A stretch of DNA of 64,000 bases from Antitrichia curtipendula (Eukaryota; Streptophyta; Bryopsida; Hypnales; Leucodontaceae). Below, one piece after another: positions 25,497 to 36,840 of this stretch. The notes beneath the pieces are model-generated. The model saw nothing but the letters and a program-made list of their open reading frames with translations, had not been told where the DNA came from and did not search any database. The stretch's first letter is position 1. Each line of letters begins with the position of its first letter. The DNA is taken from positions 38,998,001-39,062,000 of the forward strand of contig OX579635.1 in NCBI GenBank assembly GCA_951230915.1, written 5' to 3'. The position numbers and the translations under genes are program-made.

Positions 25497-26705
25497 CACT
25501 ACAAGAAAACGAGGGGTTTTACAACTACACTGTGCAACTCATTTTGTAGTTGTATAGGTCGTTTGCAACTAGGTGATAATTTGGAGCCCGCAGTTGCAGT
25601 GAACAAATTGCATGAGTTGCAAAGTAGTTGCAAAAAATTTCAAAGTTGTTTATCATTTGACAGTATACTTGAAAGTTCATCGATGAACTTTTCTGGCGTG
25701 GTTGCTTATGTGGAAGTCATTTGTGTGCAACTTGTTTGCAACTAATGTGCAACTGGTTCGCGATTGGCTTACAACTGGTTTGCGACTGGTGTGCAACTAG
25801 TTTGCGATTGATGTGCAACTAGTTTGCGTCTTTGTGACTTGTAGATTTGAAATTTGAATTTCAAAGATTTGTAGATTCTAAATTTTAGGTCTATCTTTTT
25901 TTTTAGATCGCCAATCTAGAAATATTTTAAACTTTAAATATTTATAGTTTTTTGTAGATTATAAAAATCTATAACTTATAGAAATCTACAAGTTGTAGAA
26001 ATCTACAAAGTGTAAAAATCTACAAAATATATAAATATTAGAATTTCATTATCAAAATTCATTACACAATATTGCTATAACTTACAATTCTTATATGTTC
26101 AACCTAATGATATTCTTGACAATTGATGTGGGACAATTAATAAATGGCATTTTAGTTGTTTTCTAGTTGCATGCTAGTTTTTTCAAGTTAAAGTCTAGTT
26201 GTTTTTAAGTCAAACACTAGTCAAATTGTAATTGCAATGTAGTTGTAGTTTAGTTGCACTATAGTTGCAATCCAATTGCAGTCTAGTTGCAATCTAGTTG
26301 CATTCTAGTTAAATTGCTATCGAATTTAAATTACATGCAACTGTAGATAGACACATTGGACTCTACAAAACGTAAAATTGTCCACATCGACAATTGTGAT
26401 GAAAATTAGATGTAAAGTACCTCACATCAACTCTTTTGTTACATTCCCGTATGCATCTACAGAATGTAAAATTGTCCACATTGACAATTGTGATGAAAAT
26501 TGGATGTAAAGTACCTCACATCAACTCTTTTGTTACATTCCCGTATGCGTAACTACATGTTGCGACTACTTTGCAACTATTTTGCAACTACAGTGTAACT
26601 ATGTCAAAGTTGGTGCAAATATAGAAGATTGTAGTTGCAGGGCAGTTGCATAAGACATGTAGTTGCATTTCAGTCAGTTGTAGCGGACACAATTTTCTTC
26701 TAGTG
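25497..26705. mobile_element. 1.2-kb non-autonomous CACTA transposon
   Basis: Ends are CACTACAAGAAAA and TTTTCTTCTAGTG, with target duplication ACA on both sides (25494-25496 and 26706-26708). Unit 2 keeps the unoccupied site near 32711 (GATAACAAAACACTA). Subterminal regions are dense in short motifs such as GCAACTAGTTTGCGA and TTGCAACTA in both orientations, as expected for CACTA transposase-binding sites. A 54-bp-plus internal direct repeat lies at about 26365-26550. There is no transposase gene; the 25464-25745 frame is chance. Confidence 0.93.
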
Positions 26706-27308
26706 ACAAAACACTAAAAAGATATTGATTACACATGACGTATACAATCACAATACAAAAGCCTATTGCATGTATATTATTCGTTTAGCCTTAAACATGC
26801 CCAAAATTTCATGAAATTCTACCACTTTGATGAACATAAGCTCAATAATTCATATGCAAAAAAAGACTTGGGTGTCGTCAATTACAATAGAACGATCATG
26901 TACAACCCATGCTTGTGCAAACAAGATCTTGAATTAGAGGATGCAAGCAATTATGATTTCATCCTCGTATTAAACAAAATCATTCGTATATAACAACAAA
27001 ATGGTGCATAATTAGTGAAAGCATGTTCACTAACACAAAATCTCTATTCACCATGATACAAAAAGGAAGAGGTTCCATTATACACACACGGAAAACTAGA
27101 ACCTTTCTCGACGATTATCAAAAATGGAATGTCAACCGATGAATAATTTTCACACTTGACACAAACTGAAGGTAAGCTGTATTGTCAATGGAGCCTCCAA
27201 TGTACTGCATGGTTAAAGGAATCTAAACCATACCTGACCAGGGTTAAAGGGTCATAAGCGGGTCGTAGGCTTACAGATTTTGACAGAGTTTTCTCGTGGG
27301 CATGGATT

Positions 27309-27560
27309 TCAGACTTTCAGACTTACATCAAAGGGCAATGGCGTCATGCATGTGCACCACCTCTTCACACCGACGATGAGGAGCATCACATGGAGCACAC
27401 TGCACAGGAAAATTCCCAGCGGGCTTGGAAGCCATGAGCTCGCTAGAAGGCCAAAACGAAGCCGGTTGTAGAGGTCGGGATTGAGCGGGGGAGGCGCGTC
27501 CACGCACACAAGAATCTCACACACCTCGGCATACTCCTTGTGGCAACAATTCATGGCCAT
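27309..27560 (-). pseudogene. Copy B of the unknown membrane-protein family, internally deleted
   Basis: The ATG at 27560 opens 64 residues closely matching copies A and C (MAMNCCHKEYAEVCEILVCV onward, through LLIVG). The sequence then jumps to the 3' end of the gene, but in another frame, so the conserved tail is lost. The tail DNA (GAAGAGGTGGTGCACATGC) is still readable in the alternative frame. Compared with copy C about 320 bp is missing. The junction shares GGTG with both flanks of copy C, pointing to a microhomology-mediated deletion. The product would be an 83-residue protein with one or two membrane segments, probably non-functional. Confidence 0.75.
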
Positions 27561-29210
27561 TGACGCACAGTGCTGCAGAAAATCCTAATCCAGTCCTGCT
27601 GGTCTGTCTTCAAGTTCTTCCCTGCCGACAATTGTACTCAGAAACGAGGAGAACAATAGCTCCAGTCCTAACTAACACCTGCATGAAAGAAATGAAGAGT
27701 GAAGCCTTGAAGTGGGATTAGATCGCAAGCGCTTGATCCAATTGCTACCCTGTTCGGAGATACACGAGGAGAGGATTGTGAAAGCAGGCGATGCTCAAGG
27801 GGAAGAGGGGAGTGAAGAAGTTGTGGAGTTACGGAGAAGGCCATAGTTGACACGTTCCTGAAATGGAGATGCCGACTGACTGTACTGTACTGTAGATTGT
27901 CTATTCTGAGCGCTGAAGATGTCCACTTTCAGTTGGACTTGTGAGCAGGAACCAAATCAACCATTGCACTGGAATCTATCAACAATCAGTTGTGGGAGAA
28001 GGAATTATTGTTTCCTGGGATCAAGACGTGCAACTTCGTAGAGAGTGGGGTTTGAGGATTACCTGAGAATGAGCTTCAGTTCACCAAAACCCAAGCTAGG
28101 ACCGAGTCAGGTTTCGGAATGGCTCGACTGCAACAATGGAATCGTTGTTCTTGTTTACTTTTTGTTCTCTCTTGGCAAGATTTCAGCAATGCCCTTCACT
28201 GTTGGGGCTTTTCACTCTAGCAAATCAACACGTTGCAGAGCTCTTGCTGGGCTCCCTCGACGAGCTCAGATTCAGTCCGGTCTCTTCTCCTGGAGGTACT
28301 TTGGTGCTTTTCCTCCAATGAAAGGAGGTTGACGAGCTGGGGAATTGAGATGAACTAGGATAGCTACTCATCGGACCAAGAAGGGAGGCCCTCTCATGTA
28401 CGGAAAGACCAATTCTTTTAAGACCTGGCATTAATTTTTACCCTTTGACAGAACTCCAGCGCCAGGGAAAATCGGCTTACGAGAAACTTCAGGTGCTGCT
28501 TGACACTAAATTTCTATCTTTCCTCGTTTGGAGAGCGTTTGCGCACTGTAGAGAAACCCCAGCATACTTGTCTGACCGGGACTGCCTTAACATGATGTTT
28601 GTGTGCTTCAAGAAACACATTATTTCACGAGAAGCGCGTTTAAGAACAAGGGAAAGTAGACGCGAATGATGACCCTCTCTGTTGTTTGAGTGAGGATGAC
28701 CGTAGCCACGTTATTGTTTGATGCTTGACTTGTTCCTACACTTTGATGTTGTATATTTTCTCTGATATTGTCTGCAAAGAGGAAATTTTGTTTCGACGGA
28801 TGAAGCTTATGTGACTGCCATCACTTCAATATGGGGATTGGATACAAATGACGCAAACTCCGTAAGTAAAGCGAATTGTTCATCTAAGCAGGAGTGAAAA
28901 TATCTGTCTTTGAAGCGGGTCTATGGTTGTTGTCGCCATCTCTATTTGAACTGTGAAGGATGTGATCTGGTATAAATGCTGTTCTACATCACCTAATTCA
29001 ACACCTGACACGGCACGCTGCGGCAGCTTCTGGCAGGCATTGGTTGTATTCAGGATGTGGCCAATGCAAGTGAAAGAAATTTTGCAGAAGACGAACTTGT
29101 AGAGTGCAGAATTTCTTTCACTTGAGAATTTTGTAGAGTAATTGTGAACTTTTTCAACAACGATGCATCCCAACGTGTGCCTACATGTGAATAAGGTATG
29201 CATTGATAAT
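27561..29210. other. 5' flank of copy B and unit-1-only DNA
   Basis: 27561-27990 matches the 5' flank of copy C. 27850-28400 matches the 5' flank of copy A in reverse complement, including the block around CCCTTCACTGTTGGGGCTTT. 28400-29210 has no counterpart in unit 2. It contains several short frames (for example 28445-28669) with no family I recognise. Confidence 0.45.
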
Positions 29211-29590
29211 AGTGGTAGTCACACCATGTTCACAAGTTGAGTGAACAATGGATATTGAGAAGTTGGTGAGAGTTTGGAGGAGTCAATGGGAAGCCGCGGT
29301 GGGTGAACAAGGTGTGACACCCCCAAAAGATGTGTCAACAATGGACAATGAACAATGGGTGAAAAAGGTGTGACATGGCGCCAATGAGCCAATGAGCGTT
29401 TGAATCATGGAGCACAAAGGAAGCTTGCTAATGAATGTCCATGCCCAAAATTCACCTCCGGAGGAGAAGATTGGACATGAACATTCAATAGCATGCTAAA
29501 AATATTCCATTGGGGAGCAACAAACCCAAAGCCGTCACATCCTCAATATTCATTGTTCACGTCGTCTATGAACAAGCCGTGACTACCACT
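29211..29590. mobile_element. 380-bp inverted-repeat MITE
   Basis: Perfect 12-bp ends AGTGGTAGTCAC and GTGACTACCACT are flanked by AAT (29208-29210 and 29591-29593). Inner arms GTGAACAATGGATATTGAG and CTCAATATTCATTGTTCAC also pair. The 3-bp target duplication fits CACTA or PIF/Harbinger-type MITEs. A TA duplication with slightly shorter ends cannot be excluded. It is absent from unit 2. Confidence 0.75.
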
Positions 29591-29695
29591 AATGTGGTCG
29601 TTTCATTTTCATTCATGAATTGATGTCACTACCGGTATGAGCATTTTTTATCCCCTAGTTTGCGCAGCGTTATTAATTAATAAGCATAAAGTATG

Positions 29696-30122
29696 GCAAA
29701 ATCATCCACAGTCGATCACTTAAGCGATTCCACACATGTTCTGGAGCAGTAGAAGGCAATGTAAAGTTAATACCCTATAGAAAGATAGAAATTAGGGGCA
29801 TTGCCAATTTCTTTGTGATTTTTTTCCTTAAATTCAAAATACTATGAACTTTAGAAGCCTAAAGTTGACCTCAAATCATAAAATATAGAATCTTCTAATT
29901 TCGATCATTCCAAGAACTACTTTACTACTTAGTACTTCCTACTTTCTTGCTCACTACATCAAGACATGTGTCATGACTTTATAGTCCCAACTTTGCAAAG
30001 GAGAAAAAATCACATTCCAAATTTGGGTTGGAAACTTGTTCTAGCTTTGGTTGGAAATAGCTACGCCTTACAGGTTGGGTATGGATCCCTAGTTGGTAAT
30101 GGGTGGTTCTACCATACTTATT
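29696..30122. repeat. Dispersed module, copy 1
   Basis: About 400 bp shared with 34362-34742 and 54752-55142, all in the same orientation. Common anchors are TCATTCCAAGAACTACTTT-like text, GACATGTGTCATGAC, GGTTGGAAATAGCTA and AATGGGTGGTTCTACCATAC. No coding capacity. It could be part of a larger repeat family or a low-copy element. Confidence 0.75.
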
Positions 30123-31404
30123 TATGATTTGCTACATATATTTGTCATAATTAGACAAAATATTTTACAATGGCATGATCTTTTTTTAAGGTAATCCATA
30201 GAGGACATCCCAAATGGGATTGTGGACTGGCACAACATTGACAATCATTCTTTAATGGATCGTCATTTTGTAGATGATTTTTAATTGTATAGAAAGCTTT
30301 GCACTATTGTTAGTATCAAACGGGTAGTAACCTTACAAATGGAAGTGGGAATACTGTAGAGATTCTGGTACGTATTTGGAAGTTATTGACTTACTTTGAT
30401 AACAGTGTTAGAATTCAAGTTGAAGTAGAGAGTGCGATACTTGGTTACCATATTTGCTAGAACGTAAACCACTCCCAGAACTTGTGCCGTTCACTTTGTG
30501 GAAGGCTTCTATGCCGTAATGCTCGATTATGCGAGTAAACCCACATGATCGGGCATTATGGATATTTCATCCAATACTAATTATCATCCCGTGTTTACAT
30601 CGGGCAATGGCCCTTATTATTGGGCATTGCGCCAAATAATCGGCTCCCCTCGTGGGGCTCCGCCCTCCTCATCGACCGATTATTTGACGCAACGCCCTTT
30701 TCTGCAGGCATTGCCCTATACATAAACCACTATGCACGCAACGTAACTGCAAATAGAAGCACACCATATTTAGTCAGCAGTCAAGAGAATCCCCCCCCCT
30801 TAAAATCACAATAACTCATTTAAGCAAGAATGGACAAAATGAATACTACTTTGCCCCCAAATAATTCCGTGGTTTGAGAGCACTAGTTAAAATAAACTCA
30901 ATTTGAAATTGCACTAGAGAAAACAAATATGTAGATTACAATTTCTCACACTACAGTACAATAATGGTGCACATACTGCAAGCATAAAATATTGTAACAC
31001 ATTCTATAAGCACAAGGTAACATTTTTTTTTGACAAAATTTGAGGCTTATTGTAACTAGTGTTCTCAAACCATAGAATTATTTTGGGACAGAGTAGTATT
31101 ACGCTTTAGTTGTTCTACCTTCCAACCTTGTGCCTACCCACTCTGGGAATGATCTTCTTTGCAGAGTTCACCACAACGCACTTGTGACAATGAGTTGTTA
31201 GTGAGCTTGTGTTGAAATTTTGTCACATTAAGTGCAAACTTAACATTGTTTCAAACTCCACTTTATAGAGTGCTTTTATAGTGCTAAGTTAATAGGTGTA
31301 TAATCTAGTGTCGATTCAATTGACGACAAAGTAAGCATTGAAAAAGCACACCTCAATAATTGTTATGAAATAGTACTAAAAAATTGGCATTTCAATATTG
31401 AATT
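30123..31404. other. Spacer between duplicated units
   Basis: AT-rich and gene-free, except for the GC-rich hairpin listed separately at 30602-30716. A C9 homopolymer lies near 30791. No other feature seen. Confidence 0.4.
30602..30716. repeat. GC-rich hairpin
   Basis: GGGCATTGCGCCAAATAATC (30622 on) pairs with the reverse complement of CCGATTATTTGACGCAACGC (30676 on). About 20 of 22 positions match around a 32-bp loop that itself contains CCCCTCGTGGGG. Outer arms GGGCAATGG / CATTGCCC extend the pairing. It stands out from the AT-rich surroundings and may be a foldback element. A further GTAAAC / GTTTAC pairing lies just upstream (30533-30600). Confidence 0.7.
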
Positions 31405-33310
31405 TGAAACTTTGAGATGGGGATAATTCTCAACATTTAGGTTGTGGTCCATCCAATGCTAAATTAGGGTATTGTGACTTAAACATTCATAACATTAAAA
31501 ACAAAATTTCGGAGAGTCCCTTTTATTTCAAAGATAGTCCTAATATTTTGGACAAAATGATCTTCCAAAAAATGAATTGATCTAATTTTCCTAGCTCACA
31601 TGAAGAATGATTTGTAGTTTGCTTGAACCTACAATCATGGATCTTCAACAATGTCCTCTTTGCAAAATGGCATACAATGAGAAACACCAATGCACTTGCC
31701 TTAATATGGGAGATAATTATAGTTGGTGAGGGCTAGATTTTGAGTATCCTTAAAAATTTGGAATTTGGAGAATTTCATCTTGGCTCTTTTTAAACAAGAC
31801 AAAATTGCATTTTTCAAAAATCCAACCCCTATGCCCCTCAATGCAAACCATGCATCCATCAAATTTTTCAAAGATAAAACTCAGGACAAGAAAATAAGAA
31901 AAACCTTCTGAAAGAACATTTGATGACAATTCTATGACAACCTTTATGTATTGAATTTAACAATGAGGAGTGTCTCAACCAACCTTTCAACTAATTATAC
32001 GTAGTTGTTAAGATGTTACTGGAATTGATTTTCATATCAAGTTTCCCAATGCTAATATGAAAGTTCCACTCCAATTCACTTCAATTGACCTACCAACTCA
32101 AATGCCCTTGATTTATGGATTGACACAAGACAATACTCTTTGAAGGAGACTCTTTTATGTATGTATTTTCTATAAACAATTTTTTTTTAAATGTTGAAAA
32201 TAAAGTTGATCCCAGACGCCCATATTAACTCTCACTTTGAGTGTATTTATTCAAGACTATAAGCACAATAGATCCCCAAATGGAATGGCCGGATCATTGC
32301 AAATTTGGAGCAAGTGATCAATCATCTTAATATCTATTGAAACAACAAAGTCTTAAAGTTTGCCTTAACCTTAAAATATAGAAGCAGTATAGATATGAGC
32401 CTCATTTGTCTCCAAATTGTAGTGGGCAAATCAACATCTTTGATTGTACAAAATTCTACCTAACCTTCACTTTGTGTGCCAATTTCATGAAATCCCACCA
32501 TATAAGAAAAACTAATGCGCTATGAAAATAGTCAAAATACTTCACAACTGCAAAAAAAGACTTGGAACCTCTCCAACGCATCTAAGGGTTATACAAGAAA
32601 ACACATTCCTGAACTTCAAGTTTTATTGCATTCATGGTACTTGAACCATTGTAAGGTATGAGTGCACATAATCAACACCGCGACACCTACATTTGGACCA
32701 AAAATGATAACAAAACACTAGGATGTTATTGATTACACATGATGTACACAATCAAAACATGAAAGTCCATGAGTGTGTCTTATTTGTTTAGCCTTCTGCA
32801 TATCCAAAATTTCAAGAAATTTGACAACTTTGATGGACATAGACTCAACAATTCACATACAAAAACAAAAATAGACTTGAGTGTCGTCAATTGCTACAAA
32901 ACAATCTTACGCACCTAATGTTTATGCAAACAAATCCTATAAAACAAAATCAATTATATGTACCAACTAAATGGCGCATAATTAGTGAAAGAATGTTGAC
33001 TAATGTAACTTAGTTTCCATTCATCACATTGGGAAACCTGGAACCTTGCTCTACAACAACCTAGAAATTTGCACCATGTAGTCTACAAGTTTGCACATTT
33101 ATTTGAAGGTAAGCTGAAAGTCGATTGCCAGAAACAAAATGTCAAGTGACGATTTCCTTTCACACTTAATACAAATCAAAGCTAACCTGTATGGTCAATG
33201 GAGCCTTCAATATATAGCATGGTTAAAGGAATCTCAACCCTACTTGGTCAGGTCCTAGGCTTACAGATTTTGACAGATTTGTTTCATGGGGCATGAATTT
33301 CAGACTTACG

Positions 33311-33883
33311 TCAAAGGGCAATGGCGTCGTGCATGTGCAGAACCTCTTCACACCACCGTGCCCAGGTTTCAAACTTCCGGTGCTTCGTCTCTTTATACAA
33401 GCTGCCACTCATACACGGCACTCCGATCGGGACAAAACCCCAAACCATTCGCCTCATTACATACTCGAAGTCCTTCCAAGCACAGACTGTGAAGCACCAA
33501 TTGTCGAGTGGAGAAGGGGACCACAAACAAAACTTAATCGATGGAACAAAGAGGAGAACCACATCCACTGGCACTGCAATCAAACCATACACCACATAAA
33601 AACCAACTGCAAGGATCCCCAGCGAACCAGACAAAAACACCGAGCAGAAGAGGAAAGCGGTCAACAAGCCGAGCACCCAAAATATTGGTCCACCGACGAT
33701 GAGGAGCGTCACATGGAGCGCACTCCACACGAAAATTCCCAGTGGAATTGGAAGCCATGAGCTCGCGAGAAGGCCAAAGCGAAGACGGCTGTACAGGCTG
33801 GGACTGTGCGGGGCTGGAGCGTCCACACAAACAAGAATCTCACACTCCTCGGCATACTCCTTGGGGCAACAATTCATGGCCAT
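33311..33883 (-). CDS. Unknown multi-pass membrane protein, copy C
   Basis: Intact 190-residue frame with ATG at 33883 (MAMNCCPKEYAEECEILVCV at the N-terminus). Residues 1-64 and the tail (FETWARWCEEVLHMHDAIAL) are close to copy A. The middle (about 65-165) aligns poorly and is 15 residues shorter, yet keeps three or four hydrophobic segments (about 36-63, 66-90, 92-113). There is no signal-peptide-like start; the first hydrophobic stretch begins near residue 36. Its 5' flank is conserved with copies A and B. Function unknown. Keeping both ends and the overall hydrophobic plan suggests selection on topology. Alternatively the family is part of a repeat and only recently decaying. Confidence 0.6.
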   Translation of the reverse strand: MAMNCCPKEYAEECEILVCVDAPAPHSPSLYSRLRFGLLASSWLPIPLGIFVWSALHVTLLIVGGPIFWVLGLLTAFLFCSVFLSGSLGILAVGFYVVYGLIAVPVDVVLLFVPSIKFCLWSPSPLDNWCFTVCAWKDFEYVMRRMVWGFVPIGVPCMSGSLYKETKHRKFETWARWCEEVLHMHDAIAL

Positions 33884-34361
33884 TGACGCACAGTGCTGCA
33901 GAAAACCCTACTCCGGTAGTGCTGGTCTGTCGGTTGATCTTCAAGTTCTTCCCTACCGACAATTGTTGGCAGAAATGAGAAGAATCTAGAATGGCTCCTG
34001 CTCTAAGTAACACCAGCATGAATGAACTGAAGATTGTGCTTCGAATTGAAAAGCCTTGAAGTGGAACCAGATCGAAAGCTCTTTTGCTACAATTGCTACC
34101 CTTGCTCGCAGATACATGAGGAGAGGACTGTGAAAGCAGGTGATGCTCAAGGGGAAGAAGTGTACGTTGCAAGGAAGTTGTCGGTCGTGGTTGACACTTC
34201 GTTCAAATGGAGATCAATGATACTGTACTGAACTGTCGATTATCCTTATTGTGACTGCTCAAATTGTCCACTTTGGGTTGGACCAGTGATCTGGCAAGCT
34301 TTCACATCCTTGCACTCTTTTTTGTCCTTCATGTTTTATGAAGTGCAAAAGTGGCAAAATA
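33884..34361 (-). promoter_or_regulatory. 5' flank of copy C
   Basis: Homologous to 27561-27990 upstream of copy B and, more distantly, to the copy A flank. The GTAC-containing motif TACTGTACTG occurs at 34221-34230, about 340 bp upstream of the ATG. Copy B has the equivalent cluster at 27880-27894. No TATA box could be assigned. Confidence 0.35.
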
Positions 34362-34742
34362 AAATGATGTATGGTCGACCACTCAAGCGATTCCACGCAT
34401 GTTTTGGAGCATCGTAAGGCAACATAAATTTTTTGTCATGTAGGAAGATAGAAATCACGAGCCTTGAATTGAAACTACTATGAATTTTAGAAGCTAAAAG
34501 TTGGCCTTAATCCATACCCGAAGTATAAAGTCTTCCAATTTCAATCATTCAAGAACTACTTTCACTACTTCCTACTTTCTTGTTCACTACTTCAAAACAT
34601 GTGTCATGACCTTATTAGTCCCAACCTTGAAAAGGAGAAAAAAAACATTTTGAGCTTTGGGTGGAAATTTGTTCCAACCTTGGTTGGAAATAGCTGTAGC
34701 CTATGGGTTGGATATGGATCCTTTGCTGAGAATGGGTGTTTC
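34362..34742. repeat. Dispersed module, copy 2
   Basis: Same module as 29696-30122 and 54752-55142. It begins with GGTCGACCACTCAAGCGATTC-like text and ends near GAATGGGTG. It marks the far end of duplication unit 2. Confidence 0.75.
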
Positions 34743-36579
34743 TTCTATACTGCTGCTCCAATTTCAACATTTGTCCACATCTTGGAAATAGAAAATATCA
34801 CATTAAGTAGCACATATCACATATTCATAATTATATTTTCATCCACAATCTACCAATTTCATCCAAGATTATTTTTTTATTTGAATTTTTCAAGTAAAAA
34901 AATTCACAATTTGTCACCATTTTTTACCCAATCATTTTTTTCTAGTGCAATCTGATATTTTTCTGCCCCCCCCCCCCAAAAAAAAAAGTCGTTGTAACAC
35001 CCTTTAACCCTTAAAGAATGGAGTTTGATTGTGTGAACAACCTCAATATCCCTTACTTTGTATGTTCTATTTTTTTCATAAAGTATAAATCAAATTGCAT
35101 CTCTTTGTTTTGTTTTTCAAAGATGAATTCACCTAACTTTTACAAGTTATAAACTTTTCAAATTTTTGTATGAAAATTTGAATTTATTGTGATTCTTTCA
35201 AATAAAAGTGAAGAAAATTTAGATAAATTACAATATTTGCTTGAAATTTCTAAAAATTGCACCACACATGTATAATTATAGTGTGGAACATTATGGTGTA
35301 ATTCAAAATAGTCAATGTTGTTAGAAATTTAATTTAATGTGACGTTAAGACCAAATTTCAAATAGCTGTAAATAGTTTAATTTTTCAAAAATTCAAAAAT
35401 TTTAAGCTGGAATAGAAAGAATACTTAGTTAATTTCATTTCATTAGACAAGTGCAAATTCAAATAAGATCATTTTTGAACTAAAATTAGATTTAGAGCAA
35501 AAAGATACAAGTTGCCAAAATACATTTAAAAAAGAATCTTAAATTTGTTTCCATTTTTTTGACATTTTATTTTTTGGAGAAGTCGATAACTCCTTAGTGA
35601 AGGAATTTTGGCCAACCTTTGACACAAATACATCCAAAGGAGCTCCAAAAAAAATTGGATGAGAAATTGTGGTAATTCATTATATTTTACTCACCCAAAA
35701 TAATTTGAATGCCACTTTTTGACTCCATGCAATCCCCAAAAGTTAGGCCTTAATTCTGCTATTGTCAAAGTAAAAACCTTTGTATTAGAACAAAATTGGG
35801 GGACTAGGGATGCCTAAATTGGAGGCACAATTATGGCAATATAGATTAGGAGGAAATGCCAATATGGTTGTTGCCATTGTGGGGCTTTAGGTGACAACAT
35901 TAGATTTTGTTTTATTGACACCAATAAGAACAAGTGAAGAGAAAATATTATACTATTGCAACATCATTTGTTTAATCCTTAGGTTGAATTAATAAAACAT
36001 TGTTGGGAATGGTTTGTCATGCAATATGACTATCCCTATGTCAAAATATTAATTTTAATAACCCATCCTCATTGCCCTTGGAGTGCTACGTTACCAACAT
36101 AAATCCTATTTAGTACAAGAATGGGGCACATGGCTAAGGCCCTATTAGATTGGCATGAGTGCACTCAGTGCCACCTTGACATGTATCACACATCTTCTCT
36201 ATTTCTAATTGGTCTAATTTGTAGATAGCAATTGTAATAATGATGATATAAATGGTTTTGCATGCATTTATAAATACCAAAAAATTAATTTCAAGGCCAA
36301 AAGCACTTGGCCTTTTAGACCTTGATTTACTCTAATGGTCCTATCAAAGTTGATTTCAAGCCTCAACTCACAACATGTAAATTTCTAGAAAATTTCTCCA
36401 AAATCTTACCTCATTATAGATTGTAGCTATCATTATATATTTTTACTAGAAAAAACTAGGAAAAAAATGGATGAAAATGTCTCCAAAAAATATAAGATTT
36501 GTCAAAACTTGGATGAAATTTACTAATGTTAGACAATGTTGTACATCAAAACTTGTATATGATGGATGAGTTACTTTGT
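34743..36579. other. AT-rich gene-free stretch
   Basis: A C-run followed by an A-run lies at about 34966-34987. TTAACCCTTAAAG at 35004 looks like one end of a TTAA-type element, but no partner end was found. No coding frame with a recognisable motif. Confidence 0.4.
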
Positions 36580-36782
36580 CACTATAAGAAAATTGTATTT
36601 TAGGTGACATTAAATACAATAATCGATGTCTAAATTGATGAATTTTAGGTGACGTCAAACATTACAACCCTTGTTTATATGTTAGCAATGTTATCCAATG
36701 ATGTTACATTAGACATCATTGCTGACATAAAAATGGGGGTTGTTATATTTGATGTCATCTAAAATTTGTCAACTTAAACATC
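36580..36782. mobile_element. CACTA-type inverted-repeat element, right end lost
   Basis: The left end is CACTATAAGAAAATTG. The motif TTTTAGGTGACRTYAAA occurs twice directly (near 36600 and 36645) and once inverted (near 36760). Arms at 36625-36690 and 36717-36782 pair over about 66 bp. The right arm stops where about 45 bp including the CACTA end should follow, so the element is truncated. Confidence 0.7.
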
Positions 36783-36840
36783 AAGAAACTATACATGTTC
36801 AAAGACTTGATGATTGTTTTAATTCATCTACTCAGCAAGG

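Larger units (their letters stand above)
23910..30122. repeat. Segmental duplication, unit 1
   Basis: From about 23910 the sequence aligns in direct orientation with the segment starting at about 31405, through the region carrying copy B and on to the module ending near 30122. Anchors are GGGATAATTCT (23934 / 31421), AAACATTCATAAC (23992 / 31480) and the copy B / copy C genes. Divergence is moderate, with many substitutions and small indels. Unit 1 is longer because it holds three mobile elements and extra DNA at about 28.4-29.7 kb. Confidence 0.75.
31405..34750. repeat. Segmental duplication, unit 2
   Basis: Direct-orientation partner of 23910-30122. It retains unoccupied sites for the 140-bp MITE and the CACTA element of unit 1, and carries the intact gene copy C. 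Interval lengths differ mainly by those insertions and by the missing 28.4-29.7 kb section. Confidence 0.75.

Noticed and set aside
35004..35020. TTAACCCTTAAAG as another TTAA-element end
   Set aside because: No matching inverted end followed by TTAA could be found downstream.
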